Below, piece by piece: positions 8,099 through 17,481 of a stretch of 44,022 nucleotides of DNA (position 1 is the first letter of the stretch; each line of letters begins with the position of its first letter). Below the pieces are notes generated by a model that saw nothing but the letters and a program-made list of their open reading frames with translations, ran no database searches and had not been told where the DNA came from. This stretch comes from an uncultured Mollicutes bacterium (GTDB taxonomy: Bacteria > Bacillota_I > Bacilli_A > Acholeplasmatales > Anaeroplasmataceae): assembly GCA_900540175.1 (NCBI GenBank), contig UQFG01000014.1, positions 1-44,022 on the forward strand, in the 5' to 3' direction. The position numbers were made by a program, and so were the translations under genes.

Positions 8099-9385
8099 TT
8101 AACCGAAGCGAACACCAGTTTTTTTATAGGTTTTCGCTTCTTGCCATAAAACTTCTTTTTGATTGCTCAATTCGTTCAAACAAACTTTTTTCCGAAGTTC
8201 TTCAAGAAGTTGTCCAATGGCTTTGCCGCAAAAACCAAGCCGCAACAGATCTTCTCCCTTTATTGCCAAATCTTTTTTAGTTACATACTGTTTCGTTTCA
8301 ATGAAATGTCGCAAACGCCGATGGATTTCATCTAGCGAACAAAGACGGTACTGCAAAGCCGGGTTTTGACCGATGATGTCGGCTTTTTTCAGTAAAAAAA
8401 GCAAATCCAAATCCTTTGTTCCGAATCTATATAAAAAAGTCCTTAGACTTAAATCATCCGATGCAGGACGATCATCATGATATGCAATCAACCGTACCAC
8501 CGAGGATATGATTCTTTTGGGATACCGTAATTCGGTTAATCGACAAAAAGCCGTTTGACTGGACAGACGGTCATGACCGTAAAAATGCGCAATCCCTTTT
8601 TCGTCTTTGCTATAACAAGCCGGTTTTTCGATATCATGGAATAAAGCCGCCAGACGCAAAACCAATTGCGGGGGTGTCGCATCGACAACTCTTAAAATAT
8701 GATCCAACACCGAGTAACTGTGATAAGGATTTTCCTGCGGGAAATCTAGTGTTTGATCAAGCGGCGGTAAAAAAGTTGCAAAGACCGGTAAAAATTCTTT
8801 TAAAACGCCGGACGGTTTTTCCGAAAGTAAAATTCGGTTCAGTTCCTGCTGAATCCGTTCTTTGGAAACCGTCAAAAGCCGATCTTTTTTTAAAAACAAG
8901 GCTTCTTTTAGCACCGGATCCAAAGAAAAATTCAATTCGGCTTGGAAACGAATGGCTCTTAAAATTCGGATCGGATCGCGATCCAAAACCACTTCAGCCA
9001 CATCGGCAGGTCGAATTTGTTGATTCACTAGATCCATCCGACCGCCCAACCAATCGATGTAGCCTTTAGTCGGGTGGTATAAGATCGTATTGATCGTGAA
9101 ATCCCGCTTTTTCAAATGAGCGATCAGATCCTCTTCCAAAAAACAAACATCCAACGATAAGGTAGCACAAGCCAAACGAACGGTATTGCCCTTTTTAAAA
9201 GAAACCCAACAATCGTTAGGAAAAAACGATTGAACAACCGCAAAAGGAGCCTTTGTTAAAATATCGTAATCGTGAATCGGACGGTTCAAAAGAGCATCTC
9301 TTACCGCACCACCCACCAAATACGTTTCATAACCTTGTTCATCCAAATAAATAAGCAACGCTTGGATGCGTTCATCTATTTTCAT
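8099..9385 (-). CDS. cca: CCA-adding tRNA nucleotidyltransferase
   Basis: A 428-residue enzyme that builds or repairs the 3' CCA end of tRNAs from CTP and ATP in the cytoplasm. The class II nucleotidyltransferase core is clear: LVGGAVRD (residues about 23-30), HDYDI carrying the metal-binding aspartates, KRDFTINTI, and LDRDPIRILRAIRF of the neck region. An HD-type domain follows (LAALFHDIEKP, then YHDD), as in bacterial CCA enzymes of about 400-450 residues. It begins 13 bases after map, with an AGGAGG site just before the ATG, and is followed by an intrinsic terminator, so map and cca form one unit. Confidence 0.93.
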   Translation of the reverse strand: MKIDERIQALLIYLDEQGYETYLVGGAVRDALLNRPIHDYDILTKAPFAVVQSFFPNDCWVSFKKGNTVRLACATLSLDVCFLEEDLIAHLKKRDFTINTILYHPTKGYIDWLGGRMDLVNQQIRPADVAEVVLDRDPIRILRAIRFQAELNFSLDPVLKEALFLKKDRLLTVSKERIQQELNRILLSEKPSGVLKEFLPVFATFLPPLDQTLDFPQENPYHSYSVLDHILRVVDATPPQLVLRLAALFHDIEKPACYSKDEKGIAHFYGHDRLSSQTAFCRLTELRYPKRIISSVVRLIAYHDDRPASDDLSLRTFLYRFGTKDLDLLFLLKKADIIGQNPALQYRLCSLDEIHRRLRHFIETKQYVTKKDLAIKGEDLLRLGFCGKAIGQLLEELRKKVCLNELSNQKEVLWQEAKTYKKTGVRFG

Positions 9386-9398
9386 GCGACCTCCTTAT

Positions 9399-10205
9399 TT
9401 AATACGACAGAATCTCGGCACCTGTTTCCGTCAGTAAAACCGTATATTCGAATTGTGCCGAACGTTTACCGTCCTCGGTGTAAATCGTCCAGTTATTTGA
9501 AGCATCCAAATAGACGTGTCTTTTCCCCTCATTGACCATCGGTTCAATGGTAAATACCATGCCGGGAAACAACACCATTCCACTTCCCGGTTTGCCGTAA
9601 TGATAAATAAACGGATCTTCATGAAATTCCAATCCGACCCCATGACCGCCGATTTCATGAACGACCGAAAAACCGGCTTCGCGGACATATGTTTCGATGG
9701 TATGGCCGATATCGCGCAACCGACTGTACGGTTTTAACTTCGAAACGGCCTGATCCAACGCTTCTTTGGTCACTTCTGTCAAACGCTTCGCCACCGGATC
9801 GCAGGTTCCGATTAAAAAGGTTCGGGAAGCATCGGCATAATAGCCTTTGTAAATCGTGGTGCAATCGACATTGACGATATCGCCTTCTTTGAGTACATCG
9901 CTTTTAGAAGGAATGCCGTGACAGACGGCATCGTTGATCGATGTACAGACGCTTTTTGGGAAACCTTCATAATGAAGCGGGGCACAAATCCCGCCCAACT
10001 CTTTCGTTTTAGCCGCAACGATTTCATCGATTTCCTCTGTCGTCATCCCGACGCTTATCCTTCTTGCCACTTCGTCTAAAACCATTGTATTGATTTTACC
10101 GGCCTCACGGATTCCTTCGATCTGACTGGCGGTTTTGATCATCTTTTTACTGGGCGTCGGGATGCCTTTTTCTTTGTATCGTTGTACTTCTTTTTCAAAA
10201 TCCAT
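9399..10205 (-). CDS. map: Type I methionine aminopeptidase
   Basis: A 268-residue cytosolic metalloprotease that removes the initiator Met from new proteins. Metal ligands are recognisable: NVDCTTIYKGYYADASRTF (two Asp), HEIGGHGVGLEFHE (His), FTIEPMV (Glu) and the final SAQFEYTVLLTE (Glu). The ATG at 10205 with GAGGTAAG upstream is the better start; the open frame extends 18 codons further, but that extension would overlap the promoter. The N-terminal extension to about residue 35 (MDFEKEVQRYKEKGIPTPSK) is slightly longer than in the shortest type I enzymes. It has its own extended -10 promoter right after the folC terminator and is co-transcribed with cca. Confidence 0.93.
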   Translation of the reverse strand: MDFEKEVQRYKEKGIPTPSKKMIKTASQIEGIREAGKINTMVLDEVARRISVGMTTEEIDEIVAAKTKELGGICAPLHYEGFPKSVCTSINDAVCHGIPSKSDVLKEGDIVNVDCTTIYKGYYADASRTFLIGTCDPVAKRLTEVTKEALDQAVSKLKPYSRLRDIGHTIETYVREAGFSVVHEIGGHGVGLEFHEDPFIYHYGKPGSGMVLFPGMVFTIEPMVNEGKRHVYLDASNNWTIYTEDGKRSAQFEYTVLLTETGAEILSY

Positions 10206-10223
10206 GTTCTTACCTCGTTTTCT

Positions 10224-10232
10224 ATTATAACA
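10224..10232 (-). promoter_or_regulatory. Extended -10 promoter of map-cca
   Basis: TGTTATAAT on the minus strand, 19 bases upstream of the map start. The -35 is weak (TTACCC at an 18-base spacing). It lies directly behind the folC terminator. Confidence 0.6.
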
Positions 10233-10264
10233 CAAAAAGGTATGTTCGGGTAAAAACATACCTT
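10231..10264 (-). terminator. Intrinsic terminator of the valS-folC unit
   Basis: A ten-base-pair stem (10237-10246 with 10255-10264; AAGGTATGTT arm) overlaps the folC stop codon and is followed on the minus strand by a T-rich run, then the map promoter. Confidence 0.8.
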
Positions 10265-11513
10265 ATTTTTTAAATTGAACCATCGGACGGATCAACGAAA
10301 TAAAATGCAGCGATCCGGTTATGACCAAAACATCGGATGGTTGACAGGCTTGGATGGCTTCTTGCAGGATTGTATGAAGATCGTTTTCGATTCGAAACGG
10401 TTTGGTTGTCCACTTGGCAAAACAACTGCTGTCCAAAGACCGTCGATCGTCCAAAGTCGTAAAATAATAAAAAGAAGCGACTTCATCCAATTTTTCAATC
10501 ATTTTAGGATACTCTTTTTCTTTTAAGGCCGTAAATAAAATGTTGATGTTACGATCGGCATAAAGAAAACGAAGACTTTGAACCAACGCCTCGATTCCAT
10601 GCAGATTATGCGCCCCGTCTAAGATGACACAAGGCCGATCCAAAACCTGTTCGAACCGTCCCGGCCAAATTGTCTTGGACAATCCCTGCTGGATGCATAA
10701 GGGCGATTCATCGGGAAAAAAAGTTTGAAAAACCGCAATCGCCAGCGCGGCATTGTACGCTTGATGAAGCCCCAACAGCGGAACATGATACGCTTGGTTT
10801 TGAAACGCAAAATGCGTTTCTTGATCCAAATAAATATCTTGTACGGATTCCTTTAGATAGACCATCGGAACTTGATGATGGAAACTATACTCCTCAAATA
10901 ACCTTTTCAGTTTTGAATCGACGGTGGTAAAACAAAGATGATGCGGGCGGGTGATGCCCAGTTTATGAGCGGCAATCTCGTTTAACGTTTGTCCCAGTTG
11001 CTTCATGTGATCATATCCGATATTGGTAATAACCGAAACCGTCGTATCTAAGACATTGGTGGCATCTAAAAGACCGCCGATGCCGCATTCGATGATCGCA
11101 ACATCGATCTTTTCCCGTTCGAAATAAAGCAAGGCCATCAACAGCGTCAATTCAAAAAACGGAATCGTATCTTGATAGGTTGAAGCATAGTCTTCCGCAA
11201 ACGATTTTAAAAACTCGGTATACGCCATGATCGCCTCATCGGGAATCATAGTCGACGAAACTTGGATGCGTTCATTAAAACAAAGAACATACGGCGAGAT
11301 AAAAAAACCTACTTTTTGTTTTTTTTCCATAAACAAAGCCTTTAAAAAACTCGCCGTCGAGCCTTTGCCGTTGGTCCCGGCAATGTGAACAATGGGATAG
11401 GGCGTCTTTATGTTCAATAAAGAAAGACAACGCCTGATCCGATTCAGATCTTTTTTGGGGCTTGATTTTTTTTGATTTTGCAACCAATCGATGGCTTCTT
11501 CTACCGATGTCAT
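10263..11513 (-). CDS. folC: Folylpolyglutamate synthase / dihydrofolate synthase
   Basis: A 416-residue Mur-ligase-type enzyme that adds glutamate to folates (and in many bacteria to dihydropteroate) using ATP. The P-loop HIAGTNGKGSTASFLKALF (about residues 43-61), the FISPYVLCFNERIQV segment, IIECGIGGLLDATN, NIGYDHMKQLG and LDGAHNLHG are family signatures. Length matches FolC (about 420). It starts 10 bases after valS with an AGGAG site and ATG, so it should share the valine T-box control of that operon. Whether the enzyme also has dihydrofolate synthase activity cannot be told from the sequence. Confidence 0.93.
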   Translation of the reverse strand: MTSVEEAIDWLQNQKKSSPKKDLNRIRRCLSLLNIKTPYPIVHIAGTNGKGSTASFLKALFMEKKQKVGFFISPYVLCFNERIQVSSTMIPDEAIMAYTEFLKSFAEDYASTYQDTIPFFELTLLMALLYFEREKIDVAIIECGIGGLLDATNVLDTTVSVITNIGYDHMKQLGQTLNEIAAHKLGITRPHHLCFTTVDSKLKRLFEEYSFHHQVPMVYLKESVQDIYLDQETHFAFQNQAYHVPLLGLHQAYNAALAIAVFQTFFPDESPLCIQQGLSKTIWPGRFEQVLDRPCVILDGAHNLHGIEALVQSLRFLYADRNINILFTALKEKEYPKMIEKLDEVASFYYFTTLDDRRSLDSSCFAKWTTKPFRIENDLHTILQEAIQACQPSDVLVITGSLHFISLIRPMVQFKK

Positions 11514-11523
11514 TTCATAACTC

Positions 11524-14118
11524 CTATTTCAACAGCGCATCGCAGACATCTTGATACTGCTGTTCGTATTCTTTTTGTTTTTTGCGTTCCGCATCGATCT
11601 TGCTTTGTGGCGCTTTGGCTAAAAACTGCGGATTTTGCAAAAGATTTTGACTGCGTTTCAATTCGCTTTCCAATTTCTTTTTTGTCTGCAACAGTTTTTC
11701 TTTGGCAGCCGCCATATCAATTAAATCCGAAGACGGGATCACGATCGTAGCCATCGGTAAAACGACAACGACCATTTGTTCCAAAGAAACTTCCTTTAGC
11801 GTCAATGTCAACTGTTTCGGATTGGTAAATTTAACCAAGTAATTTTCCGCTTCTTTCAGTTTAAAAAGCGTTCCTTGATCTTTGGCAACAATCGTAAGAT
11901 CAATCGGAGCCGATGGAGCTTTGCCGGCTTTGGCGCGCTCGTTTCTGATCGCCGTGATGATCTGAGTCAAATCCGAAAAGGCTTCCAACGCTTCTGCATC
12001 ATCCCACGTAGCGTTTTTCTTCGGCCAGTCGGAAATCATAATCGACGGGGCCGAATGCGGTAAAGCCTGATAGATTTCTTCGGTAATAAACGGCACAAAC
12101 GGATGCAATAACTTCAAAACCGTTTGAAGCACATAAACTAAAACACTCTTCGTAAGAGCGGCATTTTCACCATCCGATCCGTTTAAATCCACTTTGGAAA
12201 TCTCGATATACCAAGAAGCAAAATCATCCCAAACAAAATTGTAAATGCTTTTGGCTGCCTCACCGAATTCGTATTTATCGAAATTGTAATCGGCATTTTC
12301 AATCACTTGATTCAGGCGCGCCAAGATAAAACGGGATGCTAAATTCAAGCGTTCAAAAACAATCGGAACCGGTGTGAAGTCTTGATCTAAGTTCAATAAC
12401 ACATATCGGGAAATATTCCATAACTTGTTTAAGTAATTCCAAGAAGATTCCACTTTCGTTTCATCGTAACGCAAATCCATCCCAAGCGCCCCGTTGGTCG
12501 AAAGAAAATAACGAAGCGCATCGCATCCGTATTTGTCAATCACGTCAAACGGATCCACTCCGTTTCCAAGCGATTTAGACATCTTCCGCCCTTCTTTATC
12601 GCGAATTAAACCGTGAATGACAATGTCTTTAAATGGGGCATGATCGGTAAATTCGATGCCCTGAAAAAGCATTCTGGAAACCCAGAAAAAGATAATATCG
12701 TATCCAGTTACCAACACATTGGTCGGATAATAACGATTGAAATCCGCACTTTGATCGGGCCAACCCAACGTTGAAAACGGCCATAACGCACTGGAAAACC
12801 AAGTATCCAACACATCCTCATCCTGTTTCCAACCGGAACCGGGCGAAGTTTCCTGAACCAAAACAGCCCCGTCTTTATACCAAGCCGGAATCCGGTGTCC
12901 CCACCACAACTGACGGGATATACACCAATCTTGGATGTTGGTCAGCCAATGGTTGAGTGTCTGCTCAAAACGCTCGGGGATAAAGCGGTATTCGTCGTTT
13001 TCCAAAACTTGTTTGGCTAGGACATCCATTTTAACAAACCACTGTTTGGATAATCTTGGTTCAACAACCACGCCGGTTCGCTCACTGTGCCCGACAGAAT
13101 GAACGATCGTTTCCTGCTTGATAAACAACCCGCTTTTCTTTAAATCGTCCAACAAAGCTTTGCGGCAGGCAAATCGGTCCATTCCCTGATATTTTCCGGC
13201 CAGTTCGTTCATGGTGCCGTCTTCATTCATACAAAGCGGCATGGAAAGATGATGCCGTCTTCCGACTTCAAAGTCATTGGGATCGTGTGCCGGTGTTACT
13301 TTAACCGCCCCGCTTCCGAACTGTCGGTCCACATACGCATCGGCAATAATCGGAATCGCCGTATCGGTACCCGGAATCAAAACCATTTGGCCGATTAAAT
13401 CTTGATACCGCTCATCTTCGGGATGAACCATGATCGCCTGATCCGCAAACATGGTTTCCGGTCTGGTGGTGGCAATAAGAATACCACCTTCTTTTCCGAT
13501 GAACGGATAGTTGAAATAATAAAAGGCTCCTTCTGTTTCTTTATGTTCGACTTCAATATTCGATAAGGCCGTTTTGGCTTGACAATCCCAGTTGATGATG
13601 CGTTCGCCTTGATAAATCAAACCCTTGTTATATAGCGATATAAAAACAAAATTGACCGCGCGATTCAACTGTTCGTCTAGCGTGAAACGTTCCCGGCTGT
13701 AATCAAGTGAAAGTCCCAATGCTTTCCACTGCGAATGAATGGTTTGGGCGTATTCTTTTTTCCACTGCCAAGCCACTTCCATAAATTTTTCCCGACCGAT
13801 ATCGTAACGGGAAATCCCTTGTTGCTGTAATTTTTCATCTACTTTAGCCTGCGTGGCAATCCCGGCATGATCCATTCCCGGAAGCCACAGCGCATCGTAT
13901 CCCTGCATCCGTTTTCTTCTTATAATGATATCTTGCATCGTCGTATCGATGGCATGACCCAAATGCAGTTTTCCGGTTACGTTGGGTGGCGGAATAACGA
14001 TGGTAAACGGTTCCTTGGATAAATCCCCGGCTTCGAAAAATCCGCTGTTTTTCCAGAAATCATACTTTTCTTTTTCTACTTTTTTAAAATCGTATTTGGT
14101 GTTCAATTCGTTTTCCAC
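11524..14118 (-). CDS. valS: Valyl-tRNA synthetase
   Basis: An 864-residue class I synthetase that charges tRNA-Val. HLGH of the HIGH motif lies in [15 protein letters not shown] (about residue 46-60), and KMSKS in [14 protein letters not shown]. The C-terminal coiled coil (about 800-864, [16 protein letters not shown]), which touches the tRNA in ValRS, is intact. The start is a GTG at 14118 that overlaps the end of the upstream acetyltransferase gene by 16 bases; an AAAGGATGA site precedes it. The preceding T-box with a GUA specifier agrees with the substrate. Length is normal. Confidence 0.96.
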   Translation of the reverse strand: MENELNTKYDFKKVEKEKYDFWKNSGFFEAGDLSKEPFTIVIPPPNVTGKLHLGHAIDTTMQDIIIRRKRMQGYDALWLPGMDHAGIATQAKVDEKLQQQGISRYDIGREKFMEVAWQWKKEYAQTIHSQWKALGLSLDYSRERFTLDEQLNRAVNFVFISLYNKGLIYQGERIINWDCQAKTALSNIEVEHKETEGAFYYFNYPFIGKEGGILIATTRPETMFADQAIMVHPEDERYQDLIGQMVLIPGTDTAIPIIADAYVDRQFGSGAVKVTPAHDPNDFEVGRRHHLSMPLCMNEDGTMNELAGKYQGMDRFACRKALLDDLKKSGLFIKQETIVHSVGHSERTGVVVEPRLSKQWFVKMDVLAKQVLENDEYRFIPERFEQTLNHWLTNIQDWCISRQLWWGHRIPAWYKDGAVLVQETSPGSGWKQDEDVLDTWFSSALWPFSTLGWPDQSADFNRYYPTNVLVTGYDIIFFWVSRMLFQGIEFTDHAPFKDIVIHGLIRDKEGRKMSKSLGNGVDPFDVIDKYGCDALRYFLSTNGALGMDLRYDETKVESSWNYLNKLWNISRYVLLNLDQDFTPVPIVFERLNLASRFILARLNQVIENADYNFDKYEFGEAAKSIYNFVWDDFASWYIEISKVDLNGSDGENAALTKSVLVYVLQTVLKLLHPFVPFITEEIYQALPHSAPSIMISDWPKKNATWDDAEALEAFSDLTQIITAIRNERAKAGKAPSAPIDLTIVAKDQGTLFKLKEAENYLVKFTNPKQLTLTLKEVSLEQMVVVVLPMATIVIPSSDLIDMAAAKEKLLQTKKKLESELKRSQNLLQNPQFLAKAPQSKIDAERKKQKEYEQQYQDVCDALLK

Positions 14119-14654
14119 TGTTCTTTCATCCTTTCGTATTCTGATCTTTTAAGAGAATAAAAATCGGCGTCGATTAACCGACCGTCGTATAATTTTTTAT
14201 AGGAACAAAACGTTCCGTCATATAGAAAACCGCACTTCTCGATCACCCGTTTACTGGCCGTATTTCCGATATGATGACCCGCTTCCAAAATTTCGCAATC
14301 CGTTTTGGTAAAAGCGTAATCGACGATCGCTTTTACGGCTTCCGTCATCAACCCTTGATTCCAGTAATCTTCGTGAAGCGAAAAACCGAGTGAACGGACT
14401 TTACTGTATTTGCGAAGGGTCGTATGGTAAAGCGATATGGTGCCGATACAGCGATTGGTTTCTTTTAAAGCAATCGCATACGTTTCTTTCGATAAAATCA
14501 AGCCGCTTAAAACCCGGTCGCTGATTTCCTGAGACAAAAACGGTTTCCATCCGGCATTCGGCCCGACTTTCGGACAACGACCGTATTCGAAAAAACTATG
14601 CCGATCGGAAAAATCCAAATCGCGCAGAATCAGCCGTTTTGTTTCTAAATGCAT
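14103..14654 (-). CDS. GNAT N-acetyltransferase, RimJ/RimL type
   Basis: A 183-residue acetyl-CoA-dependent acetyltransferase. The family pattern is visible: [15 protein letters not shown] at the start, [27 protein letters not shown] (acetyl-CoA binding loop in a divergent form), and [22 protein letters not shown] near the end, as in RimJ/RimL-like proteins that modify ribosomal proteins or small molecules. The substrate is unknown. It is the first gene behind the valine T-box and overlaps valS, so its expression should rise when valine tRNA is uncharged. ATG start with TTGGAGATG upstream. Confidence 0.85.
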   Translation of the reverse strand: MHLETKRLILRDLDFSDRHSFFEYGRCPKVGPNAGWKPFLSQEISDRVLSGLILSKETYAIALKETNRCIGTISLYHTTLRKYSKVRSLGFSLHEDYWNQGLMTEAVKAIVDYAFTKTDCEILEAGHHIGNTASKRVIEKCGFLYDGTFCSYKKLYDGRLIDADFYSLKRSEYERMKEQWKTN

Positions 14655-14669
14655 TTTGCAATCATCTCC

Positions 14670-14902
14670 AATAAAAAAATCCTTAAGTTTTCAAAACTTA
14701 AGGACGAGTTTTCCCGTGGTACCACCTTAATTCCGTATTTGCATACGGCACTCTTTTCTTTTAACGCAAGAATTACGATCCGGCTACTGTCGTTCGCCTT
14801 TTAGCTCGGCAGCTACCTTCGCTCATTGCCTTTTAAATCGTTTCACCAACCGATTCTCTCTGTCAAAAAGGACTCATGAGTTACTCCTCTGCTTCTTCGC
14901 TT
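14670..14902 (-). ncRNA. Valine T-box leader
   Basis: A tRNA-sensing riboswitch ahead of GNAT-valS-folC. On the minus strand the antiterminator T-box AAGGTGGTACCACGG is at 14714-14728. Stem I shows GCAG/CTGC and CTCAT/ATGAG helices around a specifier loop whose triplet GUA (14814-14816) is a valine codon followed by an unpaired G. The distal GGTTGGTGAAACG segment is also typical. The competing terminator is a CCTTAAGTTTT hairpin (14681-14703) followed by seven T. Uncharged tRNA-Val should favour read-through. The 5' end is estimated from the promoter. Confidence 0.95.
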
Positions 14903-14908
14903 TCTCCT

Positions 14909-14937
14909 ATTTTAGCGTATGTCTTATCAAAAGTCAA
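14909..14937 (-). promoter_or_regulatory. Promoter of the T-box/GNAT-valS-folC operon
   Basis: TTGACT (14932-14937) and TAAAAT (14909-14914) on the minus strand with a 17-base spacer; the T-box leader starts about seven bases downstream. Confidence 0.8.
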
Positions 14938-14940
14938 GAT

Positions 14941-15756
14941 TTAACGAATCGAACCTTCCGCATCCAATTTCAGTTTATGCTGATTCATTTCGTTTTCACA
15001 CAGTTTGATTCCTTCGTTTAAATTCTTCAGTGTTTCAAAATACGCATAACCGATGGTTGCCAGATGGTTTTTTTCCAACTGTTTTTTTACATTTTCGCAC
15101 GTTTTCAAAAAGACATTGGCTTTGCTGTTTAATCCGATTGCCAAAAATTCATCGCCACCGATCCGAAACAGCGTATAACGTTTAAAATGTTTTTGCATCA
15201 AGGTCGCCAATTCTTTGATCTTGAGATTGCCGGTATGATGTCCGTAAAGATTATTGGTGATCTTTAAATTGTACAAATCCAAAAAAGCAATGCCGATGTT
15301 TTGGTTTTCTTTTAACGTCTTCGCAAACTCTTTTAAGGAATTGTGATTGTAAAAACCGGTCAAATCGTCTTTATAAGCATGTTGTAATAACGTTGCCTGT
15401 TCCTGTAAAAATTTGATTTTGACCGAAACTTCTTCAAAATGGTGAATCATGCAGCCGCAACAATCTTCTTCGACCGGAAAAAGTTGGGCAAACAAATGCT
15501 TTTTGATTACGTTGCTGTCGGCTTCGAAATAAGAGATGCGGTTGGTCTTTACCGTTTGAACGAAAGCCTTAAACCAACATTCTTCTCCGCTATCGAAAAA
15601 AGTCGAATAAGTCTTGCCAACCAATTCTTCTTTATCGCGGCCGATCAACAGACAAAATGCTTTATTGACGTAAACGTATTCGAAATCTTTATCCGAAATC
15701 GGACGGACGATGAATAATGCATTGGGAATGCAATCCAAAAAATATTGTAATTCCAT
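14941..15756 (-). CDS. PAS-GGDEF diguanylate cyclase
   Basis: A 271-residue cytosolic signalling protein. Residues about 1-110 form a PAS domain (YVNKAFCLLIGRDKEELVGK), and a short linker leads to a GGDEF domain (about 125-265). The active site GGDEF (200-204) is intact, with the first metal Asp in FLDLYNLKITNN (D160) and YGHHTGN (171-177) in the usual place, so synthesis of cyclic di-GMP from GTP is expected. The RxxD inhibitory site usually found five residues before GGDEF is absent, which suggests no product inhibition by that route. It has its own extended -10 promoter and no gene partner. It lies directly upstream of the T-box promoter, with no terminator seen between. Confidence 0.88.
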   Translation of the reverse strand: MELQYFLDCIPNALFIVRPISDKDFEYVYVNKAFCLLIGRDKEELVGKTYSTFFDSGEECWFKAFVQTVKTNRISYFEADSNVIKKHLFAQLFPVEEDCCGCMIHHFEEVSVKIKFLQEQATLLQHAYKDDLTGFYNHNSLKEFAKTLKENQNIGIAFLDLYNLKITNNLYGHHTGNLKIKELATLMQKHFKRYTLFRIGGDEFLAIGLNSKANVFLKTCENVKKQLEKNHLATIGYAYFETLKNLNEGIKLCENEMNQHKLKLDAEGSIR

Positions 15757-15779
15757 TTTTTTCCACCACCTTGTGTTTT

Positions 15780-15788
15780 ATTATAGCA
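15780..15788 (-). promoter_or_regulatory. Extended -10 promoter of the diguanylate cyclase gene
   Basis: TGCTATAAT on the minus strand, 23 bases before the start codon; a weak TAGAAA (15803-15808) lies 17 bases upstream as a possible -35. Confidence 0.6.
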
Positions 15789-15830
15789 TAAACCGACCGG
15801 CTTTTCTATGAGATGAACGTATTTTGCCGA

Positions 15831-16526
15831 TTATTTTACCAAAGGTTGTCGGTAATCTTTTAATTTTAAGTGAACATGTTCTTGATAATACCGGTAAATG
15901 ACGGAAAAAAATTCTTGCGGGATGGCAAAAGAATCTTCTTCAAAAGCGTGAAAATAATAAAGTTTTTGAAAAAAAGAAAGCGTATTTGAGTCGGTATCCT
16001 CTTTTATCCGATGAACAGGGCATAACGCCCCGCCCAGTAAAACGGAAAAAGAAACGATCGGTTCCTCTTTGCAAACAACACAGTGCCTCAATTCCGGTTT
16101 CACACCGAATACCGCAAGCATCTTCACCAAAAAAACCGCAAGGACGAAAAAAGGATTCCGTTTTTCCTCAAGCGCTGCCAAACAGGATTTGAAAAAAGGA
16201 TAAATGCGATGATGCGGGGAAGCCGGATCCAAATTTTTCAAAACTTGCAGAAAAACCGATAAAACCGGAAAAAGCCGAAGGTCCGAAGAAAAATCGTAAT
16301 GACTTGTTTGAAGGCGATATTCGATTAATTTCGGCAAGGCGGACTTGCTTTTCAAATACTCAACTTCATTGAATGTTTGGGCAAAAGCCGTTTTTCCGCT
16401 CGTTAAAGCAGCGGCATGAACGGCCAAAACACTGTCCATTCCAAACGGCGTATAAAGATGAACGATTTTCGATTTGTCTTTGTAATCCAGGGCATCCAAA
16501 ACGATTCCTTCTACATACTTTTCCAT
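15831..16526 (-). CDS. recO: DNA repair protein RecO
   Basis: A 231-residue RecO, which helps load RecA on SSB-coated DNA in the RecFOR pathway. The N-terminal OB fold (MEKYVEGIVLDALDYKDKSKIVHLYT) is followed by a helical zinc-type region with HCVVCKEE and a second CPVH, so the Cys/Cys/Cys/His zinc set is present. The start at 16526 has AAAGGAGAAAG before the ATG; an upstream in-frame extension of ten codons would run into the era-recO hairpin and is unlikely. It lies just after era, as in many Bacillota. Confidence 0.9.
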   Translation of the reverse strand: MEKYVEGIVLDALDYKDKSKIVHLYTPFGMDSVLAVHAAALTSGKTAFAQTFNEVEYLKSKSALPKLIEYRLQTSHYDFSSDLRLFPVLSVFLQVLKNLDPASPHHRIYPFFKSCLAALEEKRNPFFVLAVFLVKMLAVFGVKPELRHCVVCKEEPIVSFSVLLGGALCPVHRIKEDTDSNTLSFFQKLYYFHAFEEDSFAIPQEFFSVIYRYYQEHVHLKLKDYRQPLVK

Positions 16527-16538
16527 TCTTTCTCCTTT

Positions 16539-16568
16539 TAAAAAACAAACCACCAAAGTGGTTTGTTT
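16539..16568 (-). terminator. Hairpin between era and recO
   Basis: An 11-bp stem (16543-16553 with 16558-16568; AAACAAACCAC arm, four-base loop) overlaps the era stop. The T-run on the minus strand is partly inside the stem (16539-16542 and on), so termination may be partial. No recO promoter was found, so read-through is likely. Confidence 0.5.
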
Positions 16569-17481
16569 ACATACCGTCTTGCCGGTAACCGAGCGTTTGC
16601 AAATCCATCGGTCGGTCTTTCCAATCTTTTTTCACTTTGATCCATAATTCCAAATGAACTTTGCTGTTCAGCAATTTACGGATGTCTTTTCGGCTTTGTT
16701 CTTTGATCCATTTGATCATCGAACCGTTTTTACCGATGACGATCTTTTTTTGGCTGTCCCGTTCGACATAAATCGTCGCATAAATATCCTGATACGCCGG
16801 ATCGCTTTCACACGGTTTAATCTCTTCGGTCACCACCGCGATGCTGTGGGGGATTTCTTCTTTAGTCGCAAATAATATCTTTTCGCGAATCAACTCCGAA
16901 ATCAAAAAAGCCGTCGAATGATCGGAAATCATTTCTTCCGGATAATATTTCGGCCCGACCGGAAGCAATTTTTTGATTTCTTCCAATAACGGTTGAAGGT
17001 TTTTCTTTTCCAATACCGAAATCGGAAAGACCCCTTCAAACGGATACAAATCTTTATAAAGCGCAATCGTCAAATCGATATCATTGAATTTTTTAAGTTG
17101 ATCGACCTTATTGATCACTAAAAAAACTGGTGTCTTCGTTTTTTTCAGCCGGTCTAAAATGATTTCATCGCCTTTTAACACCTTTTTAAGCGGTGTCGTC
17201 ATAAATAAAATACAATCGACCCCCGAAGTGGCTTCATACGATGCCTTTACCATTCGGCGCCCCAATTCCGTTGACGTTTTATGGATTCCCGGTGTATCCG
17301 TAAACGCGATTTGATACGTATCCGTCGTCAAAATACCTAAAATACGATTTCTGGTTGTCTGCGGTTTATCGGACATAATCGCCACTTTTTTACCGACCAT
17401 TTCATTTAAAAACGTCGATTTGCCGACGTTAGGGCGTCCGATGATTGCAACGAACCCCGAATGATAATTATTTTCCGGCAT
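16567..17481 (-). CDS. era: GTPase Era
   Basis: A 304-residue ribosome-assembly GTPase that binds the 3' end of 16S rRNA. G1 GRPNVGKS, G3 DTPG, G4 NKVD and the QTTRNRILGI switch segment are clear, and the C-terminal KH domain (VIGKNGSMIKWIKEQSRKDI) holds the RNA-binding GxxG. The ATG at 17481 with GAGGAG is preferred; a longer frame adds seven codons. It overlaps the end of cdd by 14 bases. The gene order ybeY-cdd-era is common in Bacillota, here without the dgkA that often lies between ybeY and cdd. Confidence 0.95.
   Translation of the reverse strand: MPENNYHSGFVAIIGRPNVGKSTFLNEMVGKKVAIMSDKPQTTRNRILGILTTDTYQIAFTDTPGIHKTSTELGRRMVKASYEATSGVDCILFMTTPLKKVLKGDEIILDRLKKTKTPVFLVINKVDQLKKFNDIDLTIALYKDLYPFEGVFPISVLEKKNLQPLLEEIKKLLPVGPKYYPEEMISDHSTAFLISELIREKILFATKEEIPHSIAVVTEEIKPCESDPAYQDIYATIYVERDSQKKIVIGKNGSMIKWIKEQSRKDIRKLLNSKVHLELWIKVKKDWKDRPMDLQTLGYRQDGM

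Noticed and set aside
15786..15803. GC-rich partial palindrome upstream of the cyclase gene read as the recO terminator
   Set aside because: The arms leave only two bases for the loop, so it cannot form a stable intrinsic terminator as written.
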